From contig CAMXZF010000005.1 of the NCBI GenBank assembly GCA_947253405.1, positions 1 to 23,421 of the forward strand: a DNA stretch of 23,421 nucleotides, given 5' to 3'. A program made the position numbers and the translations under genes. The notes under the pieces are model-generated. The model saw only the letters and a program-made list of their open reading frames with translations, ran no database searches and was not told where the DNA came from. Of the stretch, positions 1 to 6,896 are shown one piece after another. Each line of letters opens with the position of its first letter. Positions within the stretch are counted from its first letter, which is position 1. Source of the DNA: an uncultured Candidatus Saccharibacteria bacterium (GTDB lineage Bacteria > Patescibacteriota > Saccharimonadia > Saccharimonadales > Saccharimonadaceae).

Positions 1-379
1 ATTCACCCCAGTAGCATTCTTGAACATGCCAATGAGTAGTTTCGGAGTCTTCGCCGCCACTTAATGTACCACTAATCGTCAAAATACCGTCAGCAATGCT
101 TACGTCAAGATCTTCTTTATTAACGCCGGCCGTACGGGCTTTAATAATTAGATGATCGGTAGTTTCATAAACATCAACTGCTAATTGACCAGGCATGTTG
201 TCGTCGTACTCATCCTCTGCTTTTGCTGAATTATTAGGTACTGTAGTTTCAGCCTGATTGTTAGCTGGTTTTTTTGCTGGTTGCTTAGGTTCCTGCTCGC
301 TATCGTTGCCGAACAAAGCGTTTACTAAATCATCATCCATGCCGTTCATCAGCAAATCGTCATCTTGCTGTCTCGCCAT
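1..379 (-). CDS. Hsp20-family small heat shock protein (partial, C-terminus cut off)
   Basis: Small ATP-independent chaperone of the alpha-crystallin type that holds unfolding cytoplasmic proteins. Reading the minus strand from the ATG at 377-379 gives 126 codons before the window edge. Residues 1 to about 60 are acidic and Gln/Asn/Lys-rich, as in the disordered N-terminal arm of the family. The alpha-crystallin domain then begins with MPGQLAVDVYETTDHLIIKA, followed by AGVNKEDLDVSIADGILTISG and ending at VQECYWGE, which matches the usual order of Hsp20 strands. The strand-exchange C-terminal tail is missing because the contig ends. A good Shine-Dalgarno site (GGAGG, 383-387) and a consensus-like promoter lie upstream, so this gene has a normal leader. 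It is divergent from the comF-like gene. Family call is confident. Confidence 0.9.
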   Translation of the reverse strand, partial: MARQQDDDLLMNGMDDDLVNALFGNDSEQEPKQPAKKPANNQAETTVPNNSAKAEDEYDDNMPGQLAVDVYETTDHLIIKARTAGVNKEDLDVSIADGILTISGTLSGGEDSETTHWHVQECYWGE

Positions 380-420
380 TTTCCTCCTTACACTCGCACA
401 TTATTAGCGTTTATGTAATA

Positions 421-449
421 ATTATAGCTAAATGGCAATAGCTATGCAA
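421..449 (-). promoter_or_regulatory. Promoter of the hsp20 gene with an embedded TAGCTA repeat
   Basis: On the minus strand the -35 is TTGCAT (444-449) and the -10 is TATAAT (421-426), with a 17-base spacer. The predicted start near 414 gives a leader of about 35 bases. Two TAGCTA hexamers (425-430 and 439-444, 8 bases apart) sit between or touch the two boxes. They form a dyad that could be an operator, but they do not match CIRCE, the HrcA site. Confidence 0.6.
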
Positions 450-481
450 ACACTTATATTAATTTAGATGTATAAAATACA

Positions 482-1183
482 ATGAATAATTGGATTGATA
501 GCCTGCTCGGACTGTTTTCACCCCATATATGCAAAGATTGTTCTAGGCCAGGTAAAACTCTATGCTCGCGTTGTACTTTTGACATTTTGCAGCAAAAAGA
601 GCACTTTTGCGCCCTCTGTTACTCGCCTACTAAAACAACTTTTCTTTGCCATAAATGTAAGACTAAAAGATCAACACCATTTTTGGATATCTATAGCCTT
701 GGTGTTAGACGAAGCGTTTTAAAGCGCCTAGTTGGTGACTATAAATTCAATAGTGAATATCAGTCAGCTCAAATAATTGCTGGCCTAATACACAATCATT
801 TGAATTCAATTTCTAGTGACACAGTCATAACATTTATACCAACTATTAATAACCATATTCGCCAACGCGGTTTTGACCATATGGCGTTAGTAGCTAAAAT
901 TTTTGCTAAGAAACGGGGTTTAAAAGTGGCCAACTTACTGGTGCGCACCGATAATGTGGTTCAGCATAAATTAAATTTAAAAAGTCGAAAAAAAGCTCCA
1001 GAAAAATCTATAGCAATAAATAAAAAGATTAAACATTTTCCCGAAAAAGTACTGTTAATTGATGATATTTGGACTACAGGATCGACCATGCTGACAGCAG
1101 GTAGATTGCTAAAAGAGCATAAAGTAAAGCAGCTTTTTGCTTTAGCTGTCATAATTCAACCAAGCAAAGATTTTAAAAAATAA
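482..1183 (+). CDS. ComF-family phosphoribosyltransferase-like protein
   Basis: Cytoplasmic protein of the ComF/GntX family, linked in other bacteria to DNA uptake; its chemical reaction is not settled. Residues 17-59 hold four CxxC pairs (C17/C20, C28/C31, C43/C46, C56/C59), the family's zinc-ribbon region. Residues 70-230 form a type I phosphoribosyltransferase fold, with the PRPP-binding loop at 190-203 (VLLIDDIWTTGSTM, acidic pair D194/D195). Also present are the ComF-like stretches FIPTINNHIRQRGFDH and LNLKSRKKAPEKS. The length of 233 residues is normal. The start at 482 lies 5 bases after TATAAA (471-476), so the mRNA is probably leaderless or nearly so, and no Shine-Dalgarno site is visible. 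A role in natural transformation is inference from the family. Confidence 0.88.
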   Translation: MNNWIDSLLGLFSPHICKDCSRPGKTLCSRCTFDILQQKEHFCALCYSPTKTTFLCHKCKTKRSTPFLDIYSLGVRRSVLKRLVGDYKFNSEYQSAQIIAGLIHNHLNSISSDTVITFIPTINNHIRQRGFDHMALVAKIFAKKRGLKVANLLVRTDNVVQHKLNLKSRKKAPEKSIAINKKIKHFPEKVLLIDDIWTTGSTMLTAGRLLKEHKVKQLFALAVIIQPSKDFKK

Positions 1184-1201
1184 CATCACCTCAATAACAA
1201 T

Positions 1202-1229
1202 TTGACAATTACAGTAGTTTTAGTTAAAT
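1202..1229 (+). promoter_or_regulatory. Promoter of rpsT
   Basis: A perfect -35 TTGACA (1202-1207) is followed 16 bases later by TTAAAT (1224-1229). Predicted initiation near 1236 leaves a leader of about 55 bases before the S20 start. This contrasts with the leaderless genes around it and leaves room for translational control, which is known for S20 in other bacteria. I see no specific fold. Confidence 0.6.
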
Positions 1230-1290
1230 TATTTAGTGTTAAATATTTAAATTTTAGTTAGTCTTAGGATTACTAAATAAAAGGAGTTAT

Positions 1291-1686
1291 ATGCCAATAA
1301 TAAAATCCGCGATCAAGCAGATGAAGCAGGATCGCCGTCGTTATGCGCAAAACTTGCGCACTAAGCGCGCTATGCGTACTGCTATTAATAAATTTAAGAG
1401 TGAACCCACTTTTGATAATCTACGTGAGGCACAAAGCAAAATTGACACTGCCGCTAAAAAGAACGTATTAAGCAAGCAGGCCGCCGCTCGTCGTCTACGC
1501 CATTTAGTAGCAATAGCTAAGGCTAGTGGTGTTAAAGTTGAAAAAGTAAAAAAGACTGGCACAAAGGCTGAACCTAAGGCCACCACGACAAAAAAGGCTG
1601 CCGCCACAAAGAAAACTACCGTAGCAAAAAAAGAGGCAACGCCAAAAGCTCCCGCCAAAAAATCTACCACGAAATCAAAAAAATAG
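1291..1686 (+). CDS. rpsT: 30S ribosomal protein S20 with a long Lys/Ala-rich C-terminal tail
   Basis: S20 binds 16S rRNA and helps assemble the small subunit. Residues 1 to about 85 look like ordinary S20: the start MPIIKSAIKQMKQDRRRYAQ, the basic helix with RTKRAMRTAINKF, and the conserved KNVLSKQAAARRLRHL. Bacterial S20 normally stops at about 85-90 residues. This one continues to 131 with about 45 residues almost entirely Lys, Ala, Thr and Pro (KKAAATKKTT, KAPAKKSTTKSKK), resembling a histone H1 tail. A strong Shine-Dalgarno site AAGGAG (1281-1286) sits 4 bases before the ATG. The gene is convergent with holA, with only 7 bases between the stops. The core assignment is firm; the function of the tail is unknown. 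Confidence 0.95.
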   Translation: MPIIKSAIKQMKQDRRRYAQNLRTKRAMRTAINKFKSEPTFDNLREAQSKIDTAAKKNVLSKQAAARRLRHLVAIAKASGVKVEKVKKTGTKAEPKATTTKKAAATKKTTVAKKEATPKAPAKKSTTKSKK

Positions 1687-1693
1687 GTTTATC

Positions 1694-2644
1694 TTAGTAT
1701 TTAAGATTAGCGATTTCATCAATTAATCCCCCAATTAATAGCCAAGCAGAATTAATTGGGGAAATTTTTAGTTTGACATCAGCATCACTAAATAATTTAT
1801 TAATTTTGCGCAGTTGTGCTAATTTGTCACTCCCCAAGTGATGTACTAGCTGTTTAGACTGACTGAGTTGATAAGGGTTAACTTGTTTTTTTGCTTTACT
1901 GCCTAGGGCGGCTACAGTTAAGGCGTAGCCTTGTGATACCAGCAAGGCAAAAAAATGCATCGGATCTTCTCCTGACGCAACAACAAGCTTCAGTTCGTTT
2001 CTAGCTTCTTTGATTAGTCCTTTAATGGCTAGATTAAATATGTTAAAAACGTTTGTAGCTAAATTAGGCTCAATTAAATTAGTGATATCAGATTGATCTA
2101 TCGTTCTTTTTAATAACGATAATTTATCTAATTCAAGATTGATTCTAGCTAATTGCTCTGGATCACCGGCAGTTCGTGCGATCAATTCATCTTTAGCTTG
2201 TTTAGTTAGACTAATTTTGCGTTTTTGCAGGATTTCGTCTAGTAGTTGACTGATTTCATAGCTTTTTGGATTGTTAAATTTTTTTATTAAAGCTACTTCT
2301 TTTAGTTTATTAAATAGTTTAGTGCGCTCTAATCCCCTTATAGCGTTAGTGTCGCTAGTTTGATTGACCAATACAAGTGTAGTGTCAGGATCTATACTGT
2401 AGATATTATTAACAATTTGCTCCCAAATAGATTTGTTAGCAAATATCCCTCTAATTAAGATTAAACGCTTTTTACTAAACAAACTGAGTGTTGTTATTTG
2501 CGGAATCAAGTTTTTTGACTCTATGTCATCGGCATTCAAAAAAACAATCTCACCCGTTGGTTGTGCTAGCTTAAAATCATTAACTACACGGTTAGCCGCT
2601 TCGGAGATTTGGTAATTGTCTTCACCATAAAAGAGGTATAACAT
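1694..2644 (-). CDS. holA: DNA polymerase III, delta subunit
   Basis: Delta opens the beta sliding clamp and is part of the clamp-loader complex. The 316-residue product begins MLYLFYGEDNYQI, typical of HolA, where the conserved GED/GxD motif follows the first strand. It continues with a RecQ/AAA-like region (LFSKKRLILIRG, DTTLVLV), the domain II segment with ARTAGDPEQLARINLELDKL, and a C-terminal collar domain (NVFNIFNLAIKG, DPMHFFALLVSQ). A longer in-frame start 60 bases upstream would overlap mutM. I choose the ATG at 2642-2644 because it matches the family start and lies 7 bases after a TACAAT box. The gene follows mutM by 19 bases and may be transcribed both from its own promoter and by read-through. 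Confidence 0.9.
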   Translation of the reverse strand: MLYLFYGEDNYQISEAANRVVNDFKLAQPTGEIVFLNADDIESKNLIPQITTLSLFSKKRLILIRGIFANKSIWEQIVNNIYSIDPDTTLVLVNQTSDTNAIRGLERTKLFNKLKEVALIKKFNNPKSYEISQLLDEILQKRKISLTKQAKDELIARTAGDPEQLARINLELDKLSLLKRTIDQSDITNLIEPNLATNVFNIFNLAIKGLIKEARNELKLVVASGEDPMHFFALLVSQGYALTVAALGSKAKKQVNPYQLSQSKQLVHHLGSDKLAQLRKINKLFSDADVKLKISPINSAWLLIGGLIDEIANLKY

Positions 2645-2651
2645 CGCTACT

Positions 2652-2682
2652 ATTGTACTATGGTTAATTAAGCTTTTGACAA
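2652..2682 (-). promoter_or_regulatory. Predicted leaderless promoter of holA
   Basis: On the minus strand TACAAT (2652-2657) ends exactly 7 bases before the holA ATG, so the start of transcription should coincide with the start codon. A TTGTCA element (2677-2682) lies 19 bases upstream as a possible -35. The promoter overlaps the 3' end of mutM. Confidence 0.5.
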
Positions 2683-3533
2683 CTAGGACATAGATGTGTA
2701 CCACGTCCAGCCACCCGAATTTTTATAATTACTGCACCGCAGCGTGCACACACTTTTCCTTCCCGCCTAAAAACTTTAGCAAACTTATCTAGATAGTTGC
2801 CTTTACTGCCGTCAGCTTTAATATAGTTTTTCATAGTAGATCCACCAGCTTTAATAGAGTCGGTCATAGTAGACTGAATAGCCCTTAATAAGTTCGTTAA
2901 GTCTTTTTTACTAACATTTTTAACTTTAGTTTCGGGGTGAATTTTTGCTTGCCAAAGGCTCTCGTCAGCATAAATGTTACCTACACCAGCAATAACGCTT
3001 TGATTTAAAATAGCGCTTTTAATGCTTGTGTTGGGATGACGCTTGAGGTTTTTTAAAAAACGATCCAATGGGTTGCCTTCTAATGGTTCAGGGCCAAGTT
3101 TTTCAATAAATGGCTCTTCGTGAAGTTTAGCGGTTTTTGTTAGTTTTATCCAACCAAAGCGACGCTGATCATTAAAAAATAGTTTAGAGTCATCACTAAA
3201 AGTAAATTCTACTCGAGTAGATCTATCTGGTAGTTTTAATAAAAAAGAGTCATTAGGATGGCCCCCACCCCAGCTAGTTTCTCCGCGGTAAACTAGCTGG
3301 CCAGTCATTTTTAGGTGGATCAATAAAGAGTATCCGCTTGTTAGATCAATAATTAATAGTTTAGCGCGTCGTCTGACGGACTTTACTTTGGCGTTAACAA
3401 CAATATTATTAATAGCGTTGGCGTCAATTAGTAGAGATTTGTCGCTAAGAGTTTTTACTTGCTTAATTGATTTGCCAATAATTAGTTTAGCTAGACCACG
3501 ACGAACAGTTTCAACTTCAGGTAGTTCGGGCAT
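2664..3533 (-). CDS. mutM: Formamidopyrimidine-DNA glycosylase (Fpg/MutM)
   Basis: Base-excision repair enzyme that removes oxidised purines such as 8-oxoguanine and nicks the abasic site. Residues 1-9 (MPELPEVET) carry the catalytic Pro2 and Glu3. RRRAKLLIIDL around residues 54-64 supplies the lysine equivalent to K57 of the E. coli enzyme (here K58). The H2TH region contains AGVGNIYADE. The C-terminal zinc finger is intact (CARC, then CPSC) with the conserved Arg in GRGTHLCP. The length of 289 residues is slightly above the usual 270. The ATG overlaps the stop of the upstream ribbon-helix-helix gene (TAATG), so translation is probably coupled and the two genes form an operon. Confidence 0.97.
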   Translation of the reverse strand: MPELPEVETVRRGLAKLIIGKSIKQVKTLSDKSLLIDANAINNIVVNAKVKSVRRRAKLLIIDLTSGYSLLIHLKMTGQLVYRGETSWGGGHPNDSFLLKLPDRSTRVEFTFSDDSKLFFNDQRRFGWIKLTKTAKLHEEPFIEKLGPEPLEGNPLDRFLKNLKRHPNTSIKSAILNQSVIAGVGNIYADESLWQAKIHPETKVKNVSKKDLTNLLRAIQSTMTDSIKAGGSTMKNYIKADGSKGNYLDKFAKVFRREGKVCARCGAVIIKIRVAGRGTHLCPSCQKLN

Positions 3534-3748
3534 TATTTTGCTAAATCTTTAATAATATCGTCTAGTTCATCGGCTTGCTTTTTTTCTTCAATACGCTTTT
3601 TGCCTTGCTTGGTTTTATCTAAAGCCAATTGGTTAATTAAGGCAATTTCAACATACTTAGATAAAGTCTCGCCAGTGTCGATGATGTGTTTTTTTACTGT
3701 TTTTCGTAATTCGTCTGGTAAATAGACCGTAGTCTTTATTCCCTTCAT
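3533..3748 (-). CDS. Small ribbon-helix-helix (CopG/Arc-type) DNA-binding protein
   Basis: A 71-residue protein whose N-terminus KTTVYLPDELRKTVKKHI is a typical ribbon-helix-helix start: a short strand, then PDEL, then a basic helix. A second helix follows at about residues 28-43. Residues 48-71 are highly charged (KKRIEEKKQADELDDIIKDL) and may form a coiled coil. Such proteins act as dimeric repressors or as antitoxins. No toxin gene follows; the next gene is mutM, overlapping by one base in TAATG. The gene has its own promoter with a perfect palindrome over the -35 box, which fits autoregulation. Whether it controls mutM in response to damage is inference. Confidence 0.7.
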   Translation of the reverse strand: MKGIKTTVYLPDELRKTVKKHIIDTGETLSKYVEIALINQLALDKTKQGKKRIEEKKQADELDDIIKDLAK

Positions 3749-3755
3749 GTTGGGA

Positions 3756-3786
3756 ATTTTACCACCGTTAACCTCTTGACGTCAAG
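3756..3786 (-). promoter_or_regulatory. Leaderless promoter of the RHH-mutM operon with palindromic operator candidate
   Basis: On the minus strand the -35 is TTGACG (3780-3785) and the -10 is TAAAAT (3756-3761), spaced by 18 bases. The -10 ends exactly 7 bases before the ATG at 3746-3748. The 12-bp perfect palindrome CTTGACGTCAAG (3775-3786) covers the -35 box, a sensible place for a ribbon-helix-helix dimer to repress. Confidence 0.6.
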
Positions 3787-3794
3787 CCTGCAAC

Positions 3795-3830
3795 ATAAAC
3801 AACCCCTCGTTTAGCCGAGAGGTTGTTTAT
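3795..3830 (-). terminator. Intrinsic terminator after rpsO
   Basis: A 15-bp stem (3795-3809 with 3816-3830, one mismatch) closes a 6-base loop. Read on the minus strand it ends in GTTGTTTAT, a modest U-rich tract. It lies 21 bases beyond the rpsO stop and just upstream of the next minus-strand promoter, so it separates the two units. Confidence 0.7.
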
Positions 3831-3851
3831 GGCAATGTAATGTAGCCTTAA

Positions 3852-4118
3852 CTATTTACGTAAGCCTAGAGTTTCTAGAACCTTTTTATACTGTGGATAG
3901 TCGTTTTTTTCTAGGTTACGTAGTAATTTCTTGCGCTTACCAACTAACTGAATTAAGCCTCGTCTAGCCATAAAGTCATGCTTGTTTTCCTTTAGGTGCT
4001 CGGTAATTTCTTTGATTCGACTAGTGAATATAGAAATTTGAGCCGAAGCTGAGCCAACGTCGCTATCATGCAGGTTAGTTTTCTTAATAGCCTTTAACTT
4101 ATCTTCTTTTGTAATCAT
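3852..4118 (-). CDS. rpsO: 30S ribosomal protein S15
   Basis: S15 binds the central domain of 16S rRNA early in small-subunit assembly. The 88-residue length is exactly typical. Conserved signatures are HDSDVGSASAQISIFTSRI near residues 17-35, LKENKHDFMARRGLIQLVGKRKKLL in the middle, and YKKVLETLGLRK at the end. No Shine-Dalgarno site is obvious. A weak promoter TTGTAA-17-TAAGCT ends 8 bases before the ATG, so this gene may also be leaderless, although read-through from valS (81-base gap) is equally possible. A stem-loop terminator follows. Confidence 0.97.
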   Translation of the reverse strand: MITKEDKLKAIKKTNLHDSDVGSASAQISIFTSRIKEITEHLKENKHDFMARRGLIQLVGKRKKLLRNLEKNDYPQYKKVLETLGLRK

Positions 4119-4199
4119 CGGTTAATAGCTTAACAGATAGATCAAATATTTACAATAGGGGTACAAGGTAGTTTGGTGCTATCGGTTTTTATAATATGG

Positions 4200-6755
4200 T
4201 TAGTTTAGATTTTCTAGGGATGACAGTAGTTGATTTTTATGGCTTATTCTATCTGATAAGACCCTTTTTGTTTCTGCTACCAAGTTCTTTGGCGCCCTTT
4301 CGGTGTAGCCTTTGTTGTTTAGGCGTTTTTCTAAGTTAGATATCTCTTTTTCAATACTTGTAAGTTTGTCGTTTAGGTGTTTCTTGTATGATTTTAGCTC
4401 ATCTTCATTTAAGTCTAAGTAAGCAGCAAAATCGTTGCTTGCCAGCCTTAACCCCTGCCCTGTCCCTATTTTTATAGTGTCGAGTTTGGCTAATTTTTTA
4501 ATTAAATCATTCTGTTCGGCCGTTAATTCGTTTTGGCAAATTAAGCGATATTTTTTATTAGGCAGCTGGCTTGTGGCGTTTCGAATTGTGCGCACTAGTT
4601 GAATTATTTGCTCAAATTGACTAGCTTTAGCTTGGTCAAAAACAATTTTGTCGGGATAGTTTTGTTTTATTAATAAATCGTCATCAGGGCGCAAGCTAGT
4701 CCAAATAGTTTCAGTCACAAAAGGTGCAAATGGATGTGCTAGGCGCAGAGCTATATTTAAAACATGACGCATAAAGGCGGGGTCACCGTTGATCTTGCTG
4801 GCTTCAATATACCAATCTGCCAAGTCGTCCCAAATTACATGGTAGATTGTGTCAATACATTCAGCAAACCGATAATGTTTAATATTGCTCTCTAGGGCCA
4901 TTCTCGCGCCCTCTAAGCGGCTTAATATCCAATGATCACTAATTGTAACAGGTTGCGCCTTATCGCCCGCTAAGGCGCTTACACGGGCTTTGTCGGCCAT
5001 GTTTTCAATAAAGCGAGCGATATTCCAAAGTTTATTACAGAAATTACGCCCAGCGATTACCGACGCCTCCGAAAAAGCTTGTGATTGGCCGGCTGATCGA
5101 TTCATTACTATACCAATACGTAAAGCGTCACTGCCGTACTTATCAATAATTTCCATGGGGTTCACTACGTTGCCCTTACTTTTGCTCATTTTTTGACCAT
5201 GGCCATCTAAAATTAAGCCATGCAAAAAAACGTCTTTAAAGGGCACCTTATCTGTAACGTATAGGCCTAGCATAACCATACGCGCTACCCATGCACGCAA
5301 AATATCTACGCCTGTTTCCATAACGGCATTAGGATAAAAGCGACTCAATCGACCCTGATTTAGGTAATCAGTCGCAATAAATGGCCACTGTCCACTACTA
5401 AACCAAGTATCAAAAGTGTCTTCATCACGGACGTAAATTTTGCCATCAATTGAAAGGGTTGTTTTATCGACGGCAGTATTAAAAATCCAGTCACTATCAT
5501 CATCAACGTTATGAAAAGCGGGTATTGGAATCCCCCAGGGAATTTGTCGACTAATGTTCCAGTCGCGCAACTCATCGTAGTAGCGCGCTAGCTCCCTACC
5601 CTTGCCAAAGGGTACAAAGTTAATTTTATTAGACTCAATGGCTTTTTTAGCTCGTTGCGCTAAGGGTTGAACTTTTATAAACCACTGCTTCATTAATAGG
5701 GGCTGAATAGTGCTGTCGCACTTATAGCAATGTGGCACTTGATGGTTAAAATCTTCAATTTTGCGCAGAACTCCGAGTTTTTCGAGCTCATTAACGATTT
5801 GTTGACGGGCTTTTTCAGCTTTTAGGCCACGATAAGCTTTGGGTGTATTATCAGTTATTTTGCCATCTTTACCAATAACACTGATTGGTTTTAGGTGGTG
5901 GCGCTCCCCAATTTCGAAATCTAGCGGGTCATGTGCAGGAGTTATCTTAACAGCACCAGTACCAAAACCAAGCTCTACCCCGTCATCAGCGACAACGGGA
6001 ATCTGACGCCCAACAATCGGTAGAGTTAATTTTTTACCAATTAAATTTTTATATTTTTTGTCATCCGGGTGTACAGCTACAGCCACATCACCCAACATAG
6101 TTTCTGGTCGAGTGGTAGCCACCACTATTTCGCCTACCCCGTCCGCTAGTGGATAGGCAATGTGCCACAAGTGTGACTTTTCCTCTTTAAACTCAATTTC
6201 AATATCAGCAAAAGAGGTGCGATGTTTTGGGCAGTAGTTAACAATTCTTTCACCTCGATAAATTAGGTTATCGTCCCAAAGCTTCTTAAAAGTACTGTAA
6301 ACAGTATTGATAACTTTTTTATCAAGTGTAAATACAAGTGATGACCAGTCACAGCTAGCACCAAGGGCGCGCAATTGCAGCTCCATATTACCCCGATTAC
6401 TCTCTACAAAATCCCAGGTCATTTGGTAGAGCTCTTCCCTGTTAAAGTCAAAACGGGACAAGCCTTTTTTGGCTAAGGCGCGCTCAAATACTACCCAAGT
6501 TTCAAATCCAGCATGATCTGCCCCTGGTATCCAAACAGTATCTTTTCCTTGCATTCGATAATAACGCACAAGGATATCTTCAATCGGAATCATATAGGCG
6601 TGGCCAACGTGTAGGTTGCCGTTAGCATTTGGCGGTGGCATGACAATTGCATATGGGTCGCCCTGCCCTGTTGGCGCAAAAGCATGGCTATTCTCCCAAA
6701 GAGCATAAACATTAGGTTCGTATTCAGACGGCTGATAGGCTTTAGCTAGATTCAT
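4200..6755 (-). CDS. valS: Valyl-tRNA synthetase
   Basis: Class I synthetase that charges tRNA-Val. The 851-residue product shows the domains in order. The HIGH motif is HVGH at 49-52 after PPPNANGN. The editing (CP1) domain contains VATTRPETMLGDVAVAVHP and GTGAVKITPAHDPLDFEIG. DTFDTWFSSGQWPF is followed by the KMSKS loop at 522-526. Next come the anticodon-binding helical domain (NFCNKLWNIARF, DDLADWYIE) and a C-terminal coiled-coil arm from about residue 795. It is a little shorter than many bacterial ValRS proteins. Upstream is TATAAT (6802-6807) and an AGGA Shine-Dalgarno-like site about 12 bases before the ATG, so this gene has a real leader. It is the first gene of a unit leading to rpsO. 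Confidence 0.98.
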   Translation of the reverse strand: MNLAKAYQPSEYEPNVYALWENSHAFAPTGQGDPYAIVMPPPNANGNLHVGHAYMIPIEDILVRYYRMQGKDTVWIPGADHAGFETWVVFERALAKKGLSRFDFNREELYQMTWDFVESNRGNMELQLRALGASCDWSSLVFTLDKKVINTVYSTFKKLWDDNLIYRGERIVNYCPKHRTSFADIEIEFKEEKSHLWHIAYPLADGVGEIVVATTRPETMLGDVAVAVHPDDKKYKNLIGKKLTLPIVGRQIPVVADDGVELGFGTGAVKITPAHDPLDFEIGERHHLKPISVIGKDGKITDNTPKAYRGLKAEKARQQIVNELEKLGVLRKIEDFNHQVPHCYKCDSTIQPLLMKQWFIKVQPLAQRAKKAIESNKINFVPFGKGRELARYYDELRDWNISRQIPWGIPIPAFHNVDDDSDWIFNTAVDKTTLSIDGKIYVRDEDTFDTWFSSGQWPFIATDYLNQGRLSRFYPNAVMETGVDILRAWVARMVMLGLYVTDKVPFKDVFLHGLILDGHGQKMSKSKGNVVNPMEIIDKYGSDALRIGIVMNRSAGQSQAFSEASVIAGRNFCNKLWNIARFIENMADKARVSALAGDKAQPVTISDHWILSRLEGARMALESNIKHYRFAECIDTIYHVIWDDLADWYIEASKINGDPAFMRHVLNIALRLAHPFAPFVTETIWTSLRPDDDLLIKQNYPDKIVFDQAKASQFEQIIQLVRTIRNATSQLPNKKYRLICQNELTAEQNDLIKKLAKLDTIKIGTGQGLRLASNDFAAYLDLNEDELKSYKKHLNDKLTSIEKEISNLEKRLNNKGYTERAPKNLVAETKRVLSDRISHKNQLLSSLENLN

Positions 6756-6801
6756 TGTTATTATTTTCCTGTGAAATTATTGGTAGTAATTTGTCTTTAT
6801 C

Positions 6802-6807
6802 ATTATA
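6802..6807 (-). promoter_or_regulatory. -10 box of the valS promoter
   Basis: A perfect TATAAT on the minus strand lies about 46 bases before the valS ATG. No good -35 box is found at the expected distance. Predicted initiation near 6795 gives a leader of about 40 bases. Confidence 0.45.
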
Positions 6808-6896
6808 ACACTGAAAAGGGGTGGGGCGTGATAATCCTATTAACCTCTTTGCTACCTCTGTAAAATTAGTTATTAACAGCTGAGCTGTTTTTAGGC

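Noticed and set aside
1341..1670. 109-codon open frame on the minus strand opposite rpsT
   Set aside because: It is a shadow: the Lys/Ala-rich tail of S20 reads as Phe/Val/Ala on the other strand. It has no start signal, and S20 is certain.
2645..2704. N-terminal extension of holA by 20 codons
   Set aside because: It would overlap mutM and its putative -10 box. The sequence does not look like HolA before MLYLFYGED.
6875..6889. Short hairpin AACAG-CTGAG-CTGTT after the femAB-like gene as a terminator
   Set aside because: The stem has only 5 bp and, on the minus strand where the gene is transcribed, no T-tract follows directly.
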